Assembly (NCBI GenBank): GCA_910586725.1
Contig: CAJUJL010000013.1
Span: 1 to 64,000, forward strand
Direction: 5' to 3'
Source: an uncultured Lachnospiraceae bacterium
Lineage (GTDB): Bacteria > Bacillota > Clostridia > Lachnospirales > Lachnospiraceae
Length of the DNA: 64,000 bases
This document shows, piece after piece, positions 1-8,332 of this stretch. How positions within the stretch are numbered: position 1 is the stretch's first letter; the number at the start of each line of letters is the position of its first letter. The translations under genes were made by a program, and so were the position numbers. Under the pieces are notes generated by a model that made no database searches, was not told where the DNA came from, and worked only from the letters and a program-made list of their open reading frames with translations.

Positions 1-497
1 AAATATTATGAATCCATGGATACTGCAGCTTAGACATTGATATCCTTGTAAAAAAGTGTCAACCAATATTGACAATATCATTATAACACATAACATATGG
101 GATTTCATACCCACCTTGTATAATTTAAAATCTGTCTGCATATATCTCCTCGTTAAAAATGGCTATGCGTTTCCACATGGCCATTTGTGCAGTAACTCCA
201 TTAGAGTCGCTAACGCTTTTAGCAGTCCACTTTGCGGCAGGACTCACCACTAATAATAGAATACCCTATCTCTGAAAATAGTCAGTAATTTTTCAAAATT
301 TAAAATAAATGCCTGGAAAATATTTTTTTGGGCATTACGCAATACTGTTGGCGTGATGTAGTGGTATAATTTGGATAGTGAAAGAATGCTTTGGAAGCAG
401 TTATTATTGTGGGAAATACAGACGTTCCAAAGCAGTTAAAAAAACGAATAAAAGCATATTCTTTTATCGGCTTACCGTAGCCATAAGAAAACAGTAA
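1..497. other. AT-rich leader region without a recognisable gene
   Basis: No convincing gene is seen here. The only longer open frame (56-253, plus strand) lacks a Shine-Dalgarno sequence and family features. A perfect TATAAT at 365-370 could be a -10 box, but no good -35 lies 16-18 bases upstream. A short open stretch at 391-480 reads like protein sequence but has stops on both sides in its frame, so it may be a remnant of an older gene. Confidence 0.5.
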
Positions 498-1703
498 ATT
501 TCAGCGCCACTATCTGATTACAATGTGTTTCATATATTGGGAATCAGCGCAAAGGAAGTTATTATGTGCCGTTTTTTAGCAGATTTATTAAATCCTGAAG
601 GACAGCATGGGTGTGGAATATCGTTTTTGTAATCTTTTATGCATGATGTATTAAATGAATACTCCATAAGCGATATACTGCTTGCACGTACAGAGGTTGC
701 AGCAGAATATGTGATAGATAATGAACGGCGTATTGACATCGTGATTAAAAATCCACGCTTTTTTGTCCCTATCGAAGTCAAAATTTATGCCGGAGAACAG
801 GAGGGGCAATGCTACGACTATTATCAATATGCGAAAAATTCTCGGCTTGTCTATCTGACAAGGTTTGGAAGCGCCCCCTCCGAATACAGTCGGAAAGAGA
901 AATCAGGAACGGGCATTCTGCCCATTGACCGTATACAGTGTATTTCATGGACGGAAGATATATGCGGATGGCTTAATAAATTGACAGCACAGTTAGCCGA
1001 GCCGGTAAAATCAACTGTTATGCAATATATTGATGCAATTCATGTTATGGCAGACGAAAGGGGCAGGAAAATGATGGAAAAAAATTTGGAAATATTATAT
1101 GAGTCACCTGATTATTTTCGTGCGGGAATAGCAATCGAAAAGTCCATGAAATCGGCAAAGATAACGCTCATGCGTCTTGTGTTTGACGATTTGAAGAAAG
1201 AGATGGAGAAAATCACGTCAAAGTATGGGTTAGAGCCCGAAAAAGAATTTCATTACTTTACATACGAAGAAAAATGCAATGAAAAATTTTATGACGGAAA
1301 TACATCTACTTATCCGGGATTAAATTACATTGTAAAAAAGGCAAAGTTACGCCCTCAAAATATCCAAATGTGGTTCCGTATTGAGGTGCAGGATAATCTT
1401 TACGCAGGAATTGCATTATTTAATACAAAAAACGGTTATGAGGTAGATGAAATAACGGAACAGATGATTGGGCAGATTGCACAATACATGAACGAAGATA
1501 CTGTTACTCCTGCAGGCTGGTGGGTTTCATGGTGTTATCCAAACGGGAAAATTCAAGATGGCTATTATAATGATGTGCCGGATTTTAAGCATATGAATCC
1601 CTGTGCATTAAACCTTGTTGATAAACAAAAAAGAATGGAATTTGTAAAAAATGCTGTGAAGAATTTTGAAGAATATATTTTAAAACATTTAAAGAACCTT
1701 TAA
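498..1703 (+). pseudogene. PD-(D/E)XK nuclease-like protein (PDDEXK_4 type), 5' end broken by an in-frame stop
   Basis: The intact part begins at ATG 639 and gives 354 residues. It carries a nuclease-like core: an acidic residue in RRIDIVI followed by PIEVKIYAGEQEG, the D...ExK pattern of the PDDEXK_4 family. Reading the same frame upstream shows more family-like sequence from about 510, including EVIMCRFLADLLNPEG, but a TAA at 630-632 interrupts it and another TAA closes the frame at 495-497. The conserved N-terminus is therefore separated from the rest by a nonsense codon. Proteins of this family are poorly characterised and often sit in accessory or defence regions. It is divergent in context from the glycan island: plus strand and flanked by mobile-element debris. 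An internally started 354-residue protein could still be made, but I see no strong ribosome binding site before 639. Confidence 0.6.
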
Positions 1704-1771
1704 TATTCTAAAAGCAGTATGTTTTTTGGATAAATACTAAAATTAAACAGCCTAATGAATTGGCAGTTTGC

Positions 1772-1912
1772 ATGATAGTAAAAGTCATTCTTATAGAAAA
1801 GATAGGGCGGATCCAAAAAATAGCTTTGATTTTAGGAATTGTTTTTCTGACTTTAACATTTACAGGCGGTTGTTATGTACTTGATAATCAAGGACAAGTA
1901 AATGCCGGATAA
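1772..1912 (+). CDS. possible 46-residue membrane or lipoprotein-like peptide
   Basis: The open frame starts at ATG 1772 and ends with TAA at 1910-1912. It has a positively charged start, a hydrophobic segment (IALILGIVFLTLTFTGGC) and ends soon after. The TGGC could be a lipobox, but the mature part would be only about 17 residues. There is no clear ribosome binding site, so it may be a gene remnant. No function is proposed. Confidence 0.3.
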   Translation: MIVKVILIEKIGRIQKIALILGIVFLTLTFTGGCYVLDNQGQVNAG

Positions 1913-1961
1913 GCAGCGGGAACGCTTTTCCGTAAAGGAAGCTTATTAATTACGGCAAAAG

Positions 1962-2054
1962 CAGAAGGACAGCCGCCAGCTGAGCGCAAATCCCCTGGTG
2001 GAGGCTTATTTCACATGGGTTCGTGAAAACCTCCCGAAAGCGCCGAAAGCCTGA
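1962..2054 (+). pseudogene. possible transposase fragment (IS66-like C-terminal piece)
   Basis: The plus-strand frame ending at TGA 2052-2054 reads NPLVEAYFTWVRENLPK before a short tail. This resembles the region of IS66-family transposases near a conserved aromatic/tryptophan helix, but only about 30 residues are readable and there is no start codon. I see no terminal inverted repeats or full transposase nearby. The assignment is a weak pattern match; a fragment of an unrelated gene is equally possible. Confidence 0.25.
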
Positions 2055-2081
2055 TAAAAGTGAAGTGAAATAAAGACAGGG

Positions 2082-2120
2082 GCAAATCTGTTTCTATCAT
2101 ACAGGTTTGCTCTTGTTTTG
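2082..2120 (+). terminator. probable rho-independent terminator, plus strand
   Basis: GCAAATCTG (2082-2090) can pair with CAGGTTTGC (2102-2110), with one G-T wobble and an 11-base loop, and is followed by a T-rich stretch (TCTTGTTTTG). It would end plus-strand transcription coming from the left edge. Confidence 0.5.
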
Positions 2121-2209
2121 TATAGATACTCGCTATCTACCGTTTACTGTCGGAATGCGCCGCGGACAAGCCAACCACGACACTCCCGCTGCCAGAAACG
2201 TAGTTGAAT

Positions 2210-2337
2210 AAAATATATTATTTCAGTTGCAGGGATTTTTGACGCCGCCGGTACTTGGCTGCCGTGTTTTGGCAGCTTACGTACCGCTGCGAGCGTCAAC
2301 AAGCGCAAGCGCTCCCGGCAACGAAATAATATATTTT
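2210..2337. repeat. 128-bp nested inverted-repeat element
   Basis: A perfect 15-base inverted repeat (AAAATATATTATTTC at 2210-2224, GAAATAATATATTTT at 2323-2337) encloses further nested complementary pairs: GTTGC with GCAAC, GACGC with GCGTC, GGTAC with GTACC, GGCTGCC with GGCAGC, and a small hairpin AGCGC-AA-GCGCT. The arms are AT-rich and the core GC-rich. The whole could fold into one branched RNA or a DNA cruciform. It sits just beyond the 3' end of the minus-strand island (stop at 2351). It could be a small non-autonomous mobile element (MITE/REP-like), a structured RNA or a strong terminator; no second copy is seen in the window. Confidence 0.55.
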
Positions 2338-2350
2338 GTGCAACGGTCGT

Positions 2351-3583
2351 TTATACCACTCCCCCACCATGGAGATATTTCATCAGCTCACCGTCATCCA
2401 GTATATCCGTCTTCAGCTCAACCGCCCGGATATGCCAGGTATGAAACTTCTTCGCTTTCTCGTATCCTCTGTCTGCTATCTCCTGCAAAAGCGCATCGTC
2501 CCCAAGCAGTTTTTTTATCTGCTCCGGCAAAGATGAAATCTCTGGCAATTCAAATAATACAAGCTCACGTTCATCTGCCCTGTCCGGTTCCGTAAATCCG
2601 CTAAACTCTTCTTTCATATAAACCGATGTATCGGAAACTGCGACGGCCCCCTGCAGCATTCCGTTAAACACCCTGTCATGCGTGCCGTCTTTAAACCAGG
2701 TCATCGTGCTTAAGACAATTTTAGCGTCGCGCATTTTCTCTACGATCTCTTCCACCGGCGCCCTTCCTCCGTAATAAACGTTCGGCAGATGGATCCAACT
2801 GCAATTCTCCCATCCCGCTCCATAAAGCGCGATCCGAATTCCGCTTTCTGCCAGAATCCGGATTGTCTGTTCCCGAAAATAAGAAACGGCATACAAATCG
2901 ACAAAGTGCAGATCTGCAATTATTTTGGCCAGTCTGCTGTCTTCGCAGCAAATTCCTTCTGATAAAAGCGCCTCTTCCAGTGCGGCTTCCGTTGTCTTCG
3001 ACGAATCTTTGATTAATGTGTGATACGCTTTTTCACAAACTTTTTTTACGTCAAAATCGGTATAGCCGGACAAATCGGGAATTGTTTTTTCTGCAAAGGA
3101 TTTGGAAAGGCCGCCGGCATATAAAACGTCTATGCTTCTTTCCTTTATGGGTTTTTTCGGTCCGTCCGTTTCGACTCCGCCGTGAGGCAGATAGCCGGCA
3201 ACCGGAATAGAAGGATAAAAACGGCGGATGTAATTCATGTGATTTCTGTCGGTACAGAGAACCACTGCATTTTTTGGCGCCGCCGCCAATGCCGCATGAT
3301 AACAGAACGGATGATCCATTAAAATATTAATGCATGGGATTTTTAACTCTTCCCACAAATTTTTACCCGGATGCAGCTCCATGTTAAACCCAAGATTGTT
3401 AAATGTAATGGCCGCGGCAACGGGCTTCTCCATAAAACGGCTCAACCTGCCAAGGCTTTCTCCCATGCAGTTTACATCAAAAATCATTGTCTCAAATTCC
3501 ATTGCTTCGAATTCTCTTTTTAATTCATAGGCAAACAAATCCAGTGTATCGTATACGCCGGTAAAAAATATAATTCGTTTCAT
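2351..3583 (-). CDS. CgeB-like glycosyltransferase
   Basis: This 410-residue protein has the two-part layout of CgeB/DUF3880-type GT-B enzymes: an N-terminal half beginning MKRIIFFTGVYDTLDLF and a C-terminal Glyco_trans_1_2-like half with GIRIALYGAGWENCSW, then STMTWFKDGTHDRVFNGM and the family-typical tail GYEKAKKFHTWHIRA. It probably transfers a sugar from a nucleotide donor in the cytoplasm; donor and acceptor cannot be read from sequence. It is the last gene of the minus-strand island; its ATG overlaps the stop of the pyruvyltransferase gene by four bases (ATGA), so the two are probably translationally coupled. Related proteins in the window are at 17102, 59163, 61957 and 63165. Confidence 0.85.
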   Translation of the reverse strand: MKRIIFFTGVYDTLDLFAYELKREFEAMEFETMIFDVNCMGESLGRLSRFMEKPVAAAITFNNLGFNMELHPGKNLWEELKIPCINILMDHPFCYHAALAAAPKNAVVLCTDRNHMNYIRRFYPSIPVAGYLPHGGVETDGPKKPIKERSIDVLYAGGLSKSFAEKTIPDLSGYTDFDVKKVCEKAYHTLIKDSSKTTEAALEEALLSEGICCEDSRLAKIIADLHFVDLYAVSYFREQTIRILAESGIRIALYGAGWENCSWIHLPNVYYGGRAPVEEIVEKMRDAKIVLSTMTWFKDGTHDRVFNGMLQGAVAVSDTSVYMKEEFSGFTEPDRADERELVLFELPEISSLPEQIKKLLGDDALLQEIADRGYEKAKKFHTWHIRAVELKTDILDDGELMKYLHGGGVV

Positions 3584-4698
3584 GTTTCATCCGCCTGTTT
3601 CTGATTTTGTTCTGTCAGTAAGTTCTGCATACGCTCATTTTCCCGAAGAAGTCCCTGAGAAATAGAAGCCAGCCTTGTCAGTTTTTCCAGTCCCTCCCGC
3701 TGGGCCTCTTCTAAATTCGCGCAATGGTTTAGTAACGCGTCAATTGTCCGGCGCATATTTACGGTCCGCTCGATGTACTGCTCCCGATAAACGTTCTTTG
3801 CGGGAAGCTCCATATGCTTACACCGCTGCGGCGCTTCTGCAATAAACGTTTCGCACGCGCGGATCAAACTGTTTCTGATTTCTAAGCTGCCGCTGTCATT
3901 TGGACTGGGATGAAGCAGCAACGCGTCAGCCTTTCCTTCTAAGATTTCCTGTGCGCGAAAGCAGGGACAGAGCTTTGTAAAGTCAGAAATTCTGGCATAA
4001 TAATCCTCATCATAAGTTCCAAGCAAAATCACCGGCGCGCCCAGCGCAATAGAAGGCAGCGCGCAGTGCAGCCGCGTCGTCACGACAAGGCCCGCACCCT
4101 GGTAAACCTTTAAAAAACGCTCCGCGCGCCGCTCTCTGTCTTCCCAGCAAAGCCCTGCCTCCTCCGAAGCAATCGTATGCGTCATACAAACAATTGTCTG
4201 ATCCGAAAGTCTGCTTTTGATATAACGTTCCACGTCTTTTGGCACATCTGTCAAAACGATTTCTCCCGTAAACGGCACATGTTCAAAACGCGGCAGCGTA
4301 AGCGTCAGGCATCCGGAGAAATAACCGGGAATGCCATGTTCCTCTAACAGCTTAAGCGTCTGATCATCCCTGCATCCAACCGGTCCGTATTTTTTCAGAT
4401 ATTCCCCCGCAGCGGCGTCTAAAAATGAATAATCTCCCGCTCTCATCTGCGCCCGGCTAAAATGAGCTCCGATAAAAAACGGCAGAATATAAGGCGACGG
4501 AGGAAACGTATAGCCATGGTGCAGATACCAGCCGTTTAAGATTGCAGCCGTCGGTTCATCCTCATCCGGAACAAACAAATCCATCTCCTCCCGGTCAATC
4601 CGGTAATCCACACGGGGCAAAAATCTTTTTTCTGCATAGGTCAGTATGTCGTCTCCTATATTGTATGTATTTTTATAATAAATCAAGGCATATTTCAT
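3580..4698 (-). CDS. polysaccharide pyruvyl transferase family protein
   Basis: The protein begins MKYALIYYKNTYNIGDDILT, typical of the PS_pyruv_trans family, whose members add pyruvate ketals from phosphoenolpyruvate to sugars. Other family marks are the VGCRDDQTLKLLEEHGI region and VVTTRLHCALPSIALGAP near residues 225-245, with the conserved RLH. The last 60 residues are highly charged and probably a coiled coil. The start at 4698 is chosen because AAGGAG lies seven bases upstream; the longer frame from 4788 has no such site. The gene overlaps the end of pseG by 26 bases. In this island it would modify a flagellar glycan sugar, though some relatives have lost or changed activity. Confidence 0.8.
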   Translation of the reverse strand: MKYALIYYKNTYNIGDDILTYAEKRFLPRVDYRIDREEMDLFVPDEDEPTAAILNGWYLHHGYTFPPSPYILPFFIGAHFSRAQMRAGDYSFLDAAAGEYLKKYGPVGCRDDQTLKLLEEHGIPGYFSGCLTLTLPRFEHVPFTGEIVLTDVPKDVERYIKSRLSDQTIVCMTHTIASEEAGLCWEDRERRAERFLKVYQGAGLVVTTRLHCALPSIALGAPVILLGTYDEDYYARISDFTKLCPCFRAQEILEGKADALLLHPSPNDSGSLEIRNSLIRACETFIAEAPQRCKHMELPAKNVYREQYIERTVNMRRTIDALLNHCANLEEAQREGLEKLTRLASISQGLLRENERMQNLLTEQNQKQADET

Positions 4699-5716
4699 GC
4701 TGCTGCTCCTTTCCTTCCAACAGGGCCCGCGCAATTCTTTCCGCGCCTTTTCCATCCACCAAAGCAAGCATTTTACGGGAACAGTCATCGCGAAGCTTCC
4801 GGTCCCCCCGGTATTGCTCTACGAGCCGCAAAATAGCTGAAACGGCGTCGCCGGATCGAATATCCCCTGCGTATGCAATAACGCCGTCTTCCTGAAATTT
4901 TTTCACATTATCCAGCTGATTATCAGCCATAGAATAAGAAATAGCCGGCGTACCCACGGCGCATAATTCGTACAGCGCGGTCCCTCCCGCGGAAACGGCC
5001 AAATCCGCTTTTCTCATATAACGTTCCGGGTCAGAAACCGCTTTCTGTATCGAAATGTTTGGATATGCTCCAAACTGTTCCTGTAACTTTTCATAATTTG
5101 CATGGTAAACGCCGCAGATCACGTCAATGCTTTGAAACATCGTCTTATCCAGCCGATTTAATATTTTTATTAAAATATCATACGGATCTGTGCCGCCGGA
5201 CATAAGCAGGAGATTTTCCGCTTTTTCTTTAATCTGCTTTTTTTCAACGGTGCAAAATTCCCGGCGCAAAGGCACGTACTTCGGACCCAGATACAGCTTT
5301 GTGTCTTGATACTGCCCAGGATAGTCAAATTTCTCCCAGTAATTTGCATAACGAATGATGCCTTTTGCCGGATAGTAAAAAGCATTCAGATCATCCAGAT
5401 AATACACTTCCGTAACTTCCGATAAGCTTTCCAGATAATGCTGCGTAACGGAATAACTGTCAACCAGCATTCTCTTGATGGAGTGTCTGCGCACCGCTTC
5501 TTTTAATGCCGAAAGCTCAAGTTCCATTTCATTCCAGGGCGTATGAAGGATGATATACGGATAACCCCGAATTTCTAATAATTCCGACGCCTGTTCATCG
5601 GCCAGAAGAAACGTCGTCTCTTCTCCTATCCGCCTGGCTGCATCGGCAATCGACAGGCAGCGCATCACATGCCCTGTCGCAATGGTTTTGTTCATGTCGG
5701 TTCTGATATATAACAT
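4673..5716 (-). CDS. pseG: PseG: UDP-2,4-diacetamido-2,4,6-trideoxy-altropyranose hydrolase
   Basis: PseG removes UDP from the 2,4-diacetamido sugar made by PseB, PseC and PseH, releasing the substrate of PseI in pseudaminic acid synthesis. The 347-residue protein is a GT-B type hydrolase. The N-terminal loop IATGHVMRCL carries the conserved histidine (about residue 16) that activates water in this family. The C-terminal half has LLLMSGGTDPYDIL and the UDP-binding VSAGGTALYELCAVGTPA. It starts three bases after maoC and lies in the run pseF-pseC-pseI-fliB-pseH-maoC-pseG. A more divergent relative is at 43729, so this copy is the better match for the true pseudaminic step. Confidence 0.9.
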   Translation of the reverse strand: MLYIRTDMNKTIATGHVMRCLSIADAARRIGEETTFLLADEQASELLEIRGYPYIILHTPWNEMELELSALKEAVRRHSIKRMLVDSYSVTQHYLESLSEVTEVYYLDDLNAFYYPAKGIIRYANYWEKFDYPGQYQDTKLYLGPKYVPLRREFCTVEKKQIKEKAENLLLMSGGTDPYDILIKILNRLDKTMFQSIDVICGVYHANYEKLQEQFGAYPNISIQKAVSDPERYMRKADLAVSAGGTALYELCAVGTPAISYSMADNQLDNVKKFQEDGVIAYAGDIRSGDAVSAILRLVEQYRGDRKLRDDCSRKMLALVDGKGAERIARALLEGKEQQHEICLDLL

Positions 5717-5719
5717 AGT

Positions 5720-6115
5720 TTAACCTTCGTATAGAATTTTTGCAGTTCCCTTGACTGCCAGACATTCGTCTTCTTTATATGCATTTGTTTCCAGTGTAAC
5801 AATATTGTTTGCAATTCCCGTAATTTTAACTTTTACAATAATTTTTTCATCGATGTATACAGGCTTTCTGAACTGAATATTTTGCTCCAGATAGATGCTG
5901 CCCTCGCCCGGAAGCTGCGTCCCGATTATTTTTGAAATCACGCCGGCAACGAGAATTCCGTGTACAATTCTCCCGTGAAACCGGCTCCGTCCTGCATATC
6001 CCTCATCCATATGCAAAGGATTCCTGTCTCCCGACAATTCCGCAAAACGGCGCACCTGATCTTCCGTAAACAGTTTTTCTTCCACAATTTCCTGTCCAAT
6101 GCAAAAATCACCCAT
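5720..6115 (-). CDS. MaoC-like (R)-specific enoyl-CoA hydratase
   Basis: A 131-residue hot-dog fold protein. The hydratase motif is seen as GDRNPLHMDEGYA with the catalytic Asp and His, followed by FHGRIVHGIL. Family members hydrate trans-2-enoyl-CoA to (R)-3-hydroxyacyl-CoA. Its start overlaps the end of the fused pseH gene by eight bases, so it belongs to the same translation-coupled string. The likely role, by inference, is to supply a 3-hydroxyacyl-CoA such as 3-hydroxybutyryl-CoA for N-acylation of a pseudaminic acid derivative. A housekeeping function in fatty acid metabolism is less likely in this setting. Confidence 0.85.
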   Translation of the reverse strand: MGDFCIGQEIVEEKLFTEDQVRRFAELSGDRNPLHMDEGYAGRSRFHGRIVHGILVAGVISKIIGTQLPGEGSIYLEQNIQFRKPVYIDEKIIVKVKITGIANNIVTLETNAYKEDECLAVKGTAKILYEG

Positions 6116-7157
6116 TTTTCATATCCTCTAAAAACTGTTGTTCCAGATTCAAAATTTCTTTTTTCCGCTCTCCTGTGCGGCGTGCGGGAATGCCCATATA
6201 AACAGACCATGGTTCCGTTGATTTATTGCACAGCGTCATGCTTCCAACCGAAGTTCCCTCTTCCACGACAACGCCCGGCAGTACAACGGAATTGCAGCCA
6301 ATTACCGCGTGTTTCCGGATGCGCACCGGCCCGCTGATCATGCCGGGCCTGTAAGCCAGCGGAACCATGGGATTTGTCATCGAACCGCCCGTATAATCAT
6401 CCGAAACGGCATATACCGAACACTTGGATGAAAGGCCCGAGAAATCTTCCATTTCAATTCCGGCTTCCCCGCCGTATAACCCGCAAAACTGTGAAACATG
6501 AATGTAATCGCCCAGCGTCACATTGCCGCTGATAATCGTAAAATCGTCGATCCGCACATGATTTCCGACAGACAGGCTCTGCGGACTGTACAATACGGCA
6601 TGTCTGCCGATTAAAACATCTTTTCCGTATGCTTTCAACCCTAAATTTTTCAATTCTTCTTCCGAAAGAAAATTCCCCATATGAACTCCCCTTTCTTCGC
6701 TAAGCCCTGCTTCCCATTGATTTGCACGCGCCTCATACGTATATGATTTTTCCAGAAATCCTGCGCTTAGAAACGCTTTCTGTGACGCTGTATTTTCCGG
6801 CTTGACTTCACCCACAAAAGTCTCAACCCAGGGAAAATCCTGTTTCGCCAGTCTGCACACTTCCCACAGAATACGTTTTCCATATCCCATTTTCCGTTTA
6901 TCCGCACAAATGCTGTAACTGATTTTCGCCTTGGCGCCATCCAGACAGATGCGCGCCTGACCGATGGCTTCTCCGTCCTGTATATACATATATTGCTTCT
7001 GATGTGGATCTTTTAGCAAACGTGTGAACCATTTTTTATGTTCGTCATAAGAAATCTCTTTTACGGAAAAAGAATTTTGCCGCACCAATGGTTCATTTGC
7101 CCATTCAAATAATATTTCCATATCTGCTTCTGACGCAGCCCGTAAATAACCTTCCAC
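6108..7157 (-). CDS. pseH: PseH-like GNAT acyltransferase fused to a hexapeptide acyltransferase
   Basis: Residues 1-145 form a GNAT domain (motif around KRKMGYGKRILWEV, then PENTASQKAFLSAGF), as in PseH, which acylates the 4-amino group of the pseudaminic acid precursor. Residues about 160-340 form a left-handed beta-helix acyltransferase with hexapeptide repeats (IGRHAVLYSP, VRIRKHAVIGCNSVVL) and the ending YMGIPARRTGERKKE. The frame runs unbroken through both. PseH is normally a single GNAT domain of about 160-200 residues, so this fusion provides two acyl transfers on one chain. It starts at GTG 7157 with GGAG seven bases upstream. The adjacent maoC suggests that one of the two acyl groups may be hydroxyacyl rather than acetyl. 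Confidence 0.82.
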   Translation of the reverse strand: MEGYLRAASEADMEILFEWANEPLVRQNSFSVKEISYDEHKKWFTRLLKDPHQKQYMYIQDGEAIGQARICLDGAKAKISYSICADKRKMGYGKRILWEVCRLAKQDFPWVETFVGEVKPENTASQKAFLSAGFLEKSYTYEARANQWEAGLSEERGVHMGNFLSEEELKNLGLKAYGKDVLIGRHAVLYSPQSLSVGNHVRIDDFTIISGNVTLGDYIHVSQFCGLYGGEAGIEMEDFSGLSSKCSVYAVSDDYTGGSMTNPMVPLAYRPGMISGPVRIRKHAVIGCNSVVLPGVVVEEGTSVGSMTLCNKSTEPWSVYMGIPARRTGERKKEILNLEQQFLEDMKNG

Positions 7158-7177
7158 TGATTTTCTCCTTTTCCCGA

Positions 7178-8317
7178 TCAGAGAAGCAGCCAGAATAATA
7201 CATACGCATTTCCGTTTATCCTGTATTCCCGCAAAAGCTCTGTGATTTCTTTCTGCATGTGAAATCCGTGCTCGAATTTACGGGCCGTCCCTGCGATAAT
7301 ATCTCTGTAACGCTCCCTGGTCAGCTCCTGCATGTTCCACGCTTCCATAGCGTTGAGCTGTATAAATAAAAACTCCAGCGCAACGCTTTCAAAACAACTG
7401 CCAGGTTCCTCCAGATCTATAAAATTTAAAAACATATGATAAACAAAATAATTCTCATATGCCCGTTCATATCTTTTGCACCACGCATAAAACCCTTCCG
7501 ACATGCGGATAAACGTTTCTTCATCACGAAGCGAATTCCGACAGCTCAAAAGCGTTTCCTGTACCATTTTGCCTTTTCCTGTTTTCGTCAGCTTTTCTAA
7601 AATATCAAAAACCGCACGATACTGCATCTGCGGATTTCGATGCAGATTCTCGATCTGCCGCGCGATTTCTTCCTGATAAGAAGGATTCTCAACGGCGAGC
7701 ATCCTGCGATTTACCGCGTCCATCGTTATGTCGTCCGCTTCATGTAACTGCCGCACCGCTTCATGAATCTGCCTGATAATATACAGTCTGCCGATTAACG
7801 GCAAATCCTGCCGCTCCTGCAAAAGCTCCACGCAAAACGTACGGGCCTGCGATTGCGCCTGGTATCTGGTATAGTCGTAAGGTTTCGTTTTTTCCTCTTC
7901 ATCCTCTTTCTCACAATAAGAAAACCCTATTTTTTCTTCCGAGAAGAGATACTCTGCAACCGCAGGACAGGTGAGGTCCACGCTCCACTCCTGTATTGCC
8001 CCGTAACCGCGCATCTGCCTTGGATAAATCTTACAGGTGTTGCACAAATATCCGGGCCCCATTTGTTTTATAATCTCACACAACCCTTCCCCGTCCAGCA
8101 TAGGGCATCGTTTATCGTCTGTATCCGAAATAAAAACCCTTCGTTCCGGATCTATCTTTTCTACGATCTGCTTTCCAAATTCCGTATCCAGTTTTTGATA
8201 TGTTTCATAAGTTTTTTCGTCTACCAGAATATTCCACGCCGTCGTGCAGCAGGTCATTGTGCAGTCTTTTCCAATGCATTCAAACTTATTATACCAGTCC
8301 ATAATCAAATGATACAT
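7178..8317 (-). CDS. fliB: FliB-type flagellin lysine-N-methylase
   Basis: The 379-residue protein opens with the family signature: FECIGKDCTMTCCTTAWNI near residues 12-30, then CPMLDGEGLC and LCNTCKIYPR, a set of conserved cysteines likely to bind an iron-sulfur cluster or metal. FliB methylates lysines of flagellin in Salmonella and related proteins occur in many motile Clostridia. GGAGAG stands seven bases before the ATG. Its place between pseI and pseH is direct contextual evidence that the pseudaminic acid made here goes to flagellin. It has no domain overlap with the SAM methyltransferases elsewhere in the window. Confidence 0.88.
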   Translation of the reverse strand: MYHLIMDWYNKFECIGKDCTMTCCTTAWNILVDEKTYETYQKLDTEFGKQIVEKIDPERRVFISDTDDKRCPMLDGEGLCEIIKQMGPGYLCNTCKIYPRQMRGYGAIQEWSVDLTCPAVAEYLFSEEKIGFSYCEKEDEEEKTKPYDYTRYQAQSQARTFCVELLQERQDLPLIGRLYIIRQIHEAVRQLHEADDITMDAVNRRMLAVENPSYQEEIARQIENLHRNPQMQYRAVFDILEKLTKTGKGKMVQETLLSCRNSLRDEETFIRMSEGFYAWCKRYERAYENYFVYHMFLNFIDLEEPGSCFESVALEFLFIQLNAMEAWNMQELTRERYRDIIAGTARKFEHGFHMQKEITELLREYRINGNAYVLFWLLL

Positions 8318-8332
8318 TTTTGCACTCTCCGT

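Noticed and set aside
56..253. 65-codon open frame at the left edge
   Set aside because: No ribosome binding site, no recognisable protein features, AT-rich surroundings.
471..490. TTATCGGC as a minus-strand sigma-D -10 block
   Set aside because: No TAAA-like -35 at the right distance and no minus-strand gene follows.
2227..2595. 122-codon plus-strand open frame
   Set aside because: It runs through the structured repeat and antisense to the CgeB-like gene, and has no ribosome binding site or family features.
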